From positions 1 to 64,000 of the forward strand of contig NZ_JAQGJM010000014.1 of assembly GCF_028290625.1 (NCBI RefSeq): a stretch of 64,000 bases of DNA, read 5' to 3'. Shown here one piece after another: positions 59,471-64,000 of this stretch (position 1 is the stretch's first letter; each line of letters begins with the position of its first letter). The notes beneath the pieces were generated by a model. It ran no database searches. It had not been told where the DNA came from and saw only the letters and a list, made by a program, of their open reading frames with translations. The position numbers were made by a program, and so were the translations under genes. The DNA is from Devosia sp. (GTDB lineage Bacteria; Pseudomonadota; Alphaproteobacteria; Rhizobiales; Devosiaceae).

Positions 59471-60364
59471 ATGGACATGACCCAAGAAGCCATAGTTTTA
59501 CCCTCGCGCCGCCCGTTCGACCTAGCCTGGCTGCATCAGAACGGCATCGTCCGCGCCCTTGGCAACCGCCGGATACAACTGGCGCTGGCGATCCTCGGTC
59601 CGATCCTGTTCCTGACCGTGTTCCGCCCACTTCTGCCCATCCAGGGGCCGTTGCAAACCAACCTGCGCGAGATGATGCAGCCGCCCTCGTTCCAGCATCT
59701 GTTCGGCACCGACAAGATGGGGCGTGACCTGGTCAGCCGGACCCTCGCCGGCGTGCAGATCTCGGTGTTCGTGGGTTTTGCCGTGGCGGCGCTGGCGCTG
59801 GTGCTCGGCCTGGTCATGGGCACGCTGGCAGGCTTTTTCGGTGGCATCATCGACCGTGTGATGATGACCATCACCGACATTTTCCTCGCCTTCCCCTCGC
59901 TCCTCCTGGCGATCGGACTGGTGTCGGTGCTGGGCACCGGAATGGTGCCGGTGGTGCTGGCGATTTCGCTGTCGGACGTGCCGCGCTTCATCCGCCTGCA
60001 GCGTTCGCTGGTCCTGAGCCTGCGCACTAGGGCCTATATCGACGCCGCGCGCACCGTCAAAGCCTCCCAGCTCTGGCTGATGACCCGGCACATCATCCCC
60101 AACACGGTGGCGCCTTTACTAGTTGCTGCCTCCATCGCCGCGGCCAATGCCATTCTGGTCGAAGCGGGCCTGAGCTTCCTGGGACTGGGCATCATGCCGC
60201 CGGCGCCCTCGCTGGGTAACCTGATCCGCGACGGACAATCCTATCTCGAACAGGCCTGGTGGATTTCCACGCTCCCCGGCGCGGTGATCCTGCTGATCGC
60301 CATCAGCTTGCATTTCCTGTCGGACGGCATCCGCCAGGTTCTTGACCCGCGTTCCCACAAGTGA
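59471..60364 (+). CDS. ABC importer permease, DppC-like
   Basis: The protein has 297 residues. It contains the DppC-type periplasmic segment HLFGTDKMGRDLVSRTLAGVQIS near residue 75 and the EAA loop LSLRTRAYIDAARTVKASQLWLMTRHIIPNTVAP near 180. The start has GGAG 5 nt upstream and lies 9 bp after the DppB-like stop. It forms the second half of the channel. Confidence 0.94.
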   Translation: MDMTQEAIVLPSRRPFDLAWLHQNGIVRALGNRRIQLALAILGPILFLTVFRPLLPIQGPLQTNLREMMQPPSFQHLFGTDKMGRDLVSRTLAGVQISVFVGFAVAALALVLGLVMGTLAGFFGGIIDRVMMTITDIFLAFPSLLLAIGLVSVLGTGMVPVVLAISLSDVPRFIRLQRSLVLSLRTRAYIDAARTVKASQLWLMTRHIIPNTVAPLLVAASIAAANAILVEAGLSFLGLGIMPPAPSLGNLIRDGQSYLEQAWWISTLPGAVILLIAISLHFLSDGIRQVLDPRSHK

Positions 60365-60388
60365 CCGCCCTCATTTTCGGAGCTAGCC

Positions 60389-62383
60389 ATGAACGCCCTT
60401 AGCCCCCTTGAACGCAAACTCGCCAGTGCGGCCCAAACCAGCCTGCTGGACGTTCGCGACCTGCACACGCATTTCCTGACCGATACCGGCACCGTCAAGG
60501 CGGTCAACGGGGTCTCGTTCCAAATCGGCCGCGGCGAGCGGGTCGCCATCGTCGGGGAATCCGGCTCCGGCAAGAGCGCCATGGCCATGTCGCTGCTGCG
60601 CCTGCTGGCCTATCCGGGCAAGGTGGTCTCGGGCCAGATCAACCTCGATGGCCGCGACCTCAACCAGATGAGCGAACGGCAGCTCAACCAGATCCGCGGC
60701 GGCGAAGTCGGCACCATCTTCCAGGACCCGATGTCCTCGCTCGATCCGGTGATGAAGATTTCCAACCAGATGGTGCCCCCGATCATGCGCCATTTGCGCA
60801 TTTCCCGGGAGAAGGCGCTTGCCGAGGCCATCAGTTGGCTCGACCGCGTTGGCATTCCCGACGCCGCCCGCCGCATCGACGGCTATCCGTTCGAAATGAG
60901 CGGCGGCATGCGGCAGCGCGTGATGATCGCGATGGCGCTGTCGTGCAAGCCGCAACTGGTCATCGCCGACGAGCCGACGACAGCGCTGGACGTGACCATT
61001 CAGGCCCAGATCGTCGAGCTATTGCGCGAGCTGACCGAGGAAACCGGCACGGCAATGATCTTCATCACCCACGACCTCGGCCTCGTGGCGCGCTTCGCCC
61101 ACAAGGTGGGGGTGATGTATGCCGGCAAGCTAGTGGAATTCGGCCCGGTCAAGGACATCTTTGCCCATCCGAGCCACCCCTATACGCAAAGCCTGCTGGA
61201 TACGATCCCGCCGGTCGACCAGCCTGAACGCCGGCGCCTCGCCCAAATTCCGGGCTTTCCGCCCGATATGAAAGTGCCGGTGGTCGGTTGCGCCTTCAAG
61301 GAGCGCTGTGCGGCGGCCCACAAGCAGTGCTTCGAAACGGCCCCCAAGCTGTCGTCCCGCGGCCCCGGCCACACTGCGGCCTGCTGGCGGCCCGAAGGGC
61401 TGGGAACGGCGCGGCATCTCAATGCCGAACTGGTGCCATCCATGGTGTCCAATACCGAAGACCCGGTCGTGGTGGAAATCTTCAACCTGCACAAGCATTT
61501 CGTCGGGCGCAGCGTGCTGCCCTGGCGCGTGCCGCCAACCGTGCGGGCCGTCAACGGCATTTCGCTGAGCATCCGCAAGGGCGAAACCCTGGGCGTAGTG
61601 GGGGAATCCGGCTGCGGCAAAAGCACCGTAGCGCGGCTGCTGCTGGGCCTCGACCCCGCCACCTCGGGCGATATCTATGTCGAGGGCATGGCGCAGATGG
61701 TGTTCCAGGATCCGGCATCCTCGTTCAACCCGAAGATGAAACTCAGCGACATCATCGGCGAACCCCTGGTCGTGACCGGCTGGGGCACCCGTGCCGAACG
61801 CGGCGATCGCATCCGCGAATTGCTGACGCAGGTGGGGCTGGACGAGGGCTATATGCAGCGCTATCCCAGCCAGCTTTCCGGCGGGCAGCGCCAGCGCGTG
61901 GCCATTGCCCGGGCCCTGGCGCTGAAGCCTTCGGTCGTGGTGGCGGACGAGCCGACTTCGGCGCTGGACGTCTCCGTGCGGGCCCAGATCATCAACCTGA
62001 TGGTCGACCTCAAGCATCAGCTCCGGGTCAGCTTTGTCTTCATCTCGCACGACCTGCTCACCGTCAGCTACATCTCGGACCGCATCGCGGTGATGTATCT
62101 GGGCGAAGTGGTGGAATACGGCCTGACCGACGAGGTGTTCCGCAATCCCACCCATCCCTATACCCAGGCGCTGATCGCGGCCGTCCCCATTCCCGATCCG
62201 GTCGCCGAAGAGGCCCGGACCAAAAAGCCGCTCTCGGGTGAATTGCCCAGCCCTCTCAACCTGCCGCTTGGCTGCGCTTTCGCATCGCGCTGCCCCAAAG
62301 CCACCGACTATTGCCGCGCCGAAAAACCGGCCCTGCGGGCCCTTTCACCCACTCGAGACACGGCGTGCCATTATGCCAACTAA
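60389..62383 (+). CDS. Fused double ATP-binding protein, DppD-DppF type
   Basis: The protein has 664 residues with two nucleotide-binding domains. NBD1: Walker A GESGSGKS (56-63), signature MSGGMRQR, Walker B LVIADEPTTALD. NBD2: Walker A GESGCGKST (about 405-413), signature LSGGQRQR, Walker B VVVADEPTSALD. Each half ends in an oligopeptide-type tail with cysteines (CAFKERC and CAFASRC). In NBD2 the stretch between SGDIYVEG and MVFQDP is about 20 residues shorter than in DppF-like proteins, while the motifs themselves are intact. The fusion means both ATPase halves are made 1:1. It overlaps the MFS gene by 11 bp. Confidence 0.93.
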   Translation: MNALSPLERKLASAAQTSLLDVRDLHTHFLTDTGTVKAVNGVSFQIGRGERVAIVGESGSGKSAMAMSLLRLLAYPGKVVSGQINLDGRDLNQMSERQLNQIRGGEVGTIFQDPMSSLDPVMKISNQMVPPIMRHLRISREKALAEAISWLDRVGIPDAARRIDGYPFEMSGGMRQRVMIAMALSCKPQLVIADEPTTALDVTIQAQIVELLRELTEETGTAMIFITHDLGLVARFAHKVGVMYAGKLVEFGPVKDIFAHPSHPYTQSLLDTIPPVDQPERRRLAQIPGFPPDMKVPVVGCAFKERCAAAHKQCFETAPKLSSRGPGHTAACWRPEGLGTARHLNAELVPSMVSNTEDPVVVEIFNLHKHFVGRSVLPWRVPPTVRAVNGISLSIRKGETLGVVGESGCGKSTVARLLLGLDPATSGDIYVEGMAQMVFQDPASSFNPKMKLSDIIGEPLVVTGWGTRAERGDRIRELLTQVGLDEGYMQRYPSQLSGGQRQRVAIARALALKPSVVVADEPTSALDVSVRAQIINLMVDLKHQLRVSFVFISHDLLTVSYISDRIAVMYLGEVVEYGLTDEVFRNPTHPYTQALIAAVPIPDPVAEEARTKKPLSGELPSPLNLPLGCAFASRCPKATDYCRAEKPALRALSPTRDTACHYAN

Positions 62384-63647
62384 CACATTCCGCCGCTTCG
62401 GCATTGCGGGCGGCGGGCTCTTCTTCACCATCACCGGCATGGCGAACCCGTTTTTCACGCTCTACGCCTCCGAACTGGGCGCGTCGACGCTGGAAATCGG
62501 CCTGATCGTCACCTTGCGGGCGCTGCTGCCGATCGTCATCGCCATGCCGTCGGGCCAACTCATCGACAGCATCGGCCCGATGAAGATGCTGCAATGGGGC
62601 TCGCTCATGCTGCTGGTGTCGCTGGTCAATACGGTGTTTGCCACGAGCGTCTTGCCGCTGACCATATCGCAGCTCTTCATGGGCGGCTGCATTATCATCA
62701 TGGCCTCGGCCCTGCAGGTGCTGGTCTCCACCGGCGATCGCGAGACGCGCAACAAGGCCATCACCACCTATTCCATGTGGATGTCGGGCGGCGGCATGCT
62801 CGGACCGCTGATCGGCGGGCTGATTTCCTCGCGCTTCGCCGTGCCGCTCGAAGGCTACCGGTTCACCTTCATCGCCGCTTCCGTCAGCACGGCGCTGTTC
62901 ATGCTGGTGCTGGCCTGGCTCAGCCGCCGCTATCCCCATCCGGTGCCGGCGAAGGGCGAGATCGGAGGCATCCTGTCGCCGAAGGGATTTACCGCCAGCT
63001 ACAAGCGGGGGATCGAACTCACCGCGGATCGCTCGGTCCAGTTCGGGCTGATCGGCACCTTCATCATCATGTATATCCAGGCGCTCTATATGGGCTTCCT
63101 GCCGCTCTATTTGAATCAATTCGGCTATGCGCCCCTGCAGATCGCCCTCCTGCTGTCCTGGCAGGGATTGGCCGGAATGGTCAGTCGCGTCGTCGTCGAC
63201 GGCCTGATCCGGCGCTTCACGCTGGAACACATCCTGACCGGTGCCGGATTGATCGCCTCGTTCTGCGTGGTGCTGACGCCGCTGGCCGCCCCCAATATCG
63301 TGCTGATGTACCTGCTGATCTTCGTGCTCGGCGCCGCCACGGGCATCAACCTGCCGGTCAGCCTGATGATCATGGTCGATGCCGTAGGCGAAAACCAGCG
63401 TGGCAAGCTGATGGGACTGCGGCTGCTGGCCAACCGCTTCTCGCAGACGGTGAGCCCGGCGGTGTTCGGCATCCTTGGGCATTTCATCGGCCTGACCGCA
63501 GCCTTTTTCGCCGGCGGCGCGGTGCTGGTCGTCACCATGTTCGGTTTTTCCGCCTACGCCGCCCACCGGGTGCGCACCACCGCCGCGGAGGCCGTCAATC
63601 CGCAGCCCGAACAACAACCCCAAGCCAAAAAGGATGACCTGACATGA
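62373..63647 (+). CDS. MFS transporter
   Basis: The protein has 424 residues from the ATG at 62373, inside the end of the preceding gene. Twelve spans are visible; FTITGMANPFFTLYASELGASTLEIGLI starts the first pair and GGGMLGPLIGGLISSRF is the motif-C-like segment in span 5. The central loop contains KGEIGGILSPKGFTASYKRGIEL. Direction of transport is unknown. In an operon with an importer and two amidases it may export an acidic product or bring in a second substrate. It overlaps the following amidase gene by 4 bp. Confidence 0.9.
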   Translation: MPTNTFRRFGIAGGGLFFTITGMANPFFTLYASELGASTLEIGLIVTLRALLPIVIAMPSGQLIDSIGPMKMLQWGSLMLLVSLVNTVFATSVLPLTISQLFMGGCIIIMASALQVLVSTGDRETRNKAITTYSMWMSGGGMLGPLIGGLISSRFAVPLEGYRFTFIAASVSTALFMLVLAWLSRRYPHPVPAKGEIGGILSPKGFTASYKRGIELTADRSVQFGLIGTFIIMYIQALYMGFLPLYLNQFGYAPLQIALLLSWQGLAGMVSRVVVDGLIRRFTLEHILTGAGLIASFCVVLTPLAAPNIVLMYLLIFVLGAATGINLPVSLMIMVDAVGENQRGKLMGLRLLANRFSQTVSPAVFGILGHFIGLTAAFFAGGAVLVVTMFGFSAYAAHRVRTTAAEAVNPQPEQQPQAKKDDLT

Positions 63648-64000
63648 GCGAACGCATCTGGGACAAATACCTGACCGAGCGCGACAAGGCGGTGTTCGCC
63701 GCCACCGGCTTCGGCGCCCTGGCCGATTGGGGCAAGCGCCCGGCCCTGCTGATCATCGACGTCAACTATGCCTTTTGCGATGAAGAACCCAAGCCGATCC
63801 TCGAGAGCATCAAGACCTGGCGCACCTCCTGCGGTGAGGATGCCTGGGAGGCGATGCCGGTGCTGCAAAAGCTGATCGGCGTGTCCCGCGACAAGGGCAT
63901 TCCGGTGATCTACACCACCGGCAGCCGCCGCGCCGACAACTGGGATGCCGGATCGTGGCGCTTCAAGGCAGCCGGCCGCCCGCCGGTCCCCGTGCTGGAT
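63644..64000 (+). CDS. Isochorismatase-family hydrolase, second copy, cut by the window end
   Basis: The first 119 residues are visible. The start overlaps the MFS stop (ATGA). The N-terminus MSERIWDKYLTERDKAVF and the catalytic Asp in LLIIDVNYAF (D39) match the protein at 56146. The Lys and Cys of the triad lie beyond the window. The shared lead peptide and TW region (ESIKTWRTSCGED against ESMKTWSSSTGLE) show the two are paralogues in one operon, probably acting on different steps or related substrates. Confidence 0.85.
   Translation, partial: MSERIWDKYLTERDKAVFAATGFGALADWGKRPALLIIDVNYAFCDEEPKPILESIKTWRTSCGEDAWEAMPVLQKLIGVSRDKGIPVIYTTGSRRADNWDAGSWRFKAAGRPPVPVLD

Noticed and set aside
1..64000. 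CRISPR arrays, insertion sequences, phage genes and integration sites
   Set aside because: I looked for regularly spaced repeats, transposase or integrase motifs and tRNA-anchored direct repeats and saw none. tRNA-Trp has no integrase beside it.

Overview
The window is about 64 kb of high-GC chromosomal DNA from an alphaproteobacterium, most likely a member of the Hyphomicrobiales. A Devosia-like genome would fit, but the genus is a guess. The pointers are the order tRNA-Trp, secE, nusG, rplK, rplA, the density of ABC uptake systems with LysR, AraC and RpiR regulators, a tripartite tricarboxylate transporter, and dispersed palindromic intergenic repeats. I saw no rRNA, CRISPR array, insertion sequence, phage gene or integration site. 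The content is a housekeeping block followed by catabolic and transport modules.

Layout. 1-4.3 kb (minus strand): a truncated 2-hydroxyacid dehydrogenase, then the transcription/translation block tRNA-Trp, three very small genes, secE, nusG, rplK, rplA, with a palindromic repeat between nusG and rplK and a terminator after rplA. 4.3-10.6 kb: a MAPEG protein, divergent from an ArsR-type regulator with a SmtB/CzrA-like metal site, followed by two RND adaptor lipoproteins and an RND pump. 10.6-17.3 kb (minus): a probable ribitol/pentitol operon (AraC regulator, ABC sugar importer, ribitol 2-dehydrogenase-like SDR, D-ribulokinase-like FGGY kinase). 17.4-27.2 kb: a second MAPEG gene, then an RpiR regulator, an AfuABC/FbpABC-type importer, a duplicated-ExxE membrane protein with a tiny membrane partner, and a response regulator/binding protein/histidine kinase three-component sensor. 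27.4-30.3 kb (minus): tctCBA. 30.7-33.5 kb: a glutathione transferase, an exported methyl-parathion-hydrolase-like metallo-beta-lactamase-fold protein, and a LysR regulator.

33.5-41.1 kb: two convergent units, probably for scavenging an organosulfur compound. One has an SsuACB-like importer with two flavin monooxygenases. The other has a 49-residue membrane peptide, a third flavin monooxygenase and an amidohydrolase. A closely similar 22-bp element precedes both. 41.2-46.4 kb (minus): an extracytoplasmic flavin/electron-transfer operon. It encodes a DUF2271 protein with a predicted flavinylation site, a PepSY membrane/flavodoxin/ferredoxin-reductase fusion, an exported ankyrin protein and ApbE, behind a possible iron-responsive operator. 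46.6-50.3 kb: a Tat/lipoprotein YkuD protein without its usual catalytic histidine, a small unknown gene, and a cysteine-synthase-like plus PLP-decarboxylase pair divergent from a SARP/TolB/TPR regulator (50.4-52.5 kb). 52.5-55.9 kb: a frameshifted GFA-family gene, an MDR oxidoreductase and two LysR genes. 56.1-64 kb (plus): a Dpp-type ABC importer with a fused double ATPase and an MFS protein, bracketed by two isochorismatase-family hydrolases, the second cut by the window edge.

Most of the long open frames lying opposite these genes are GC-rich antisense shadows and were left out.
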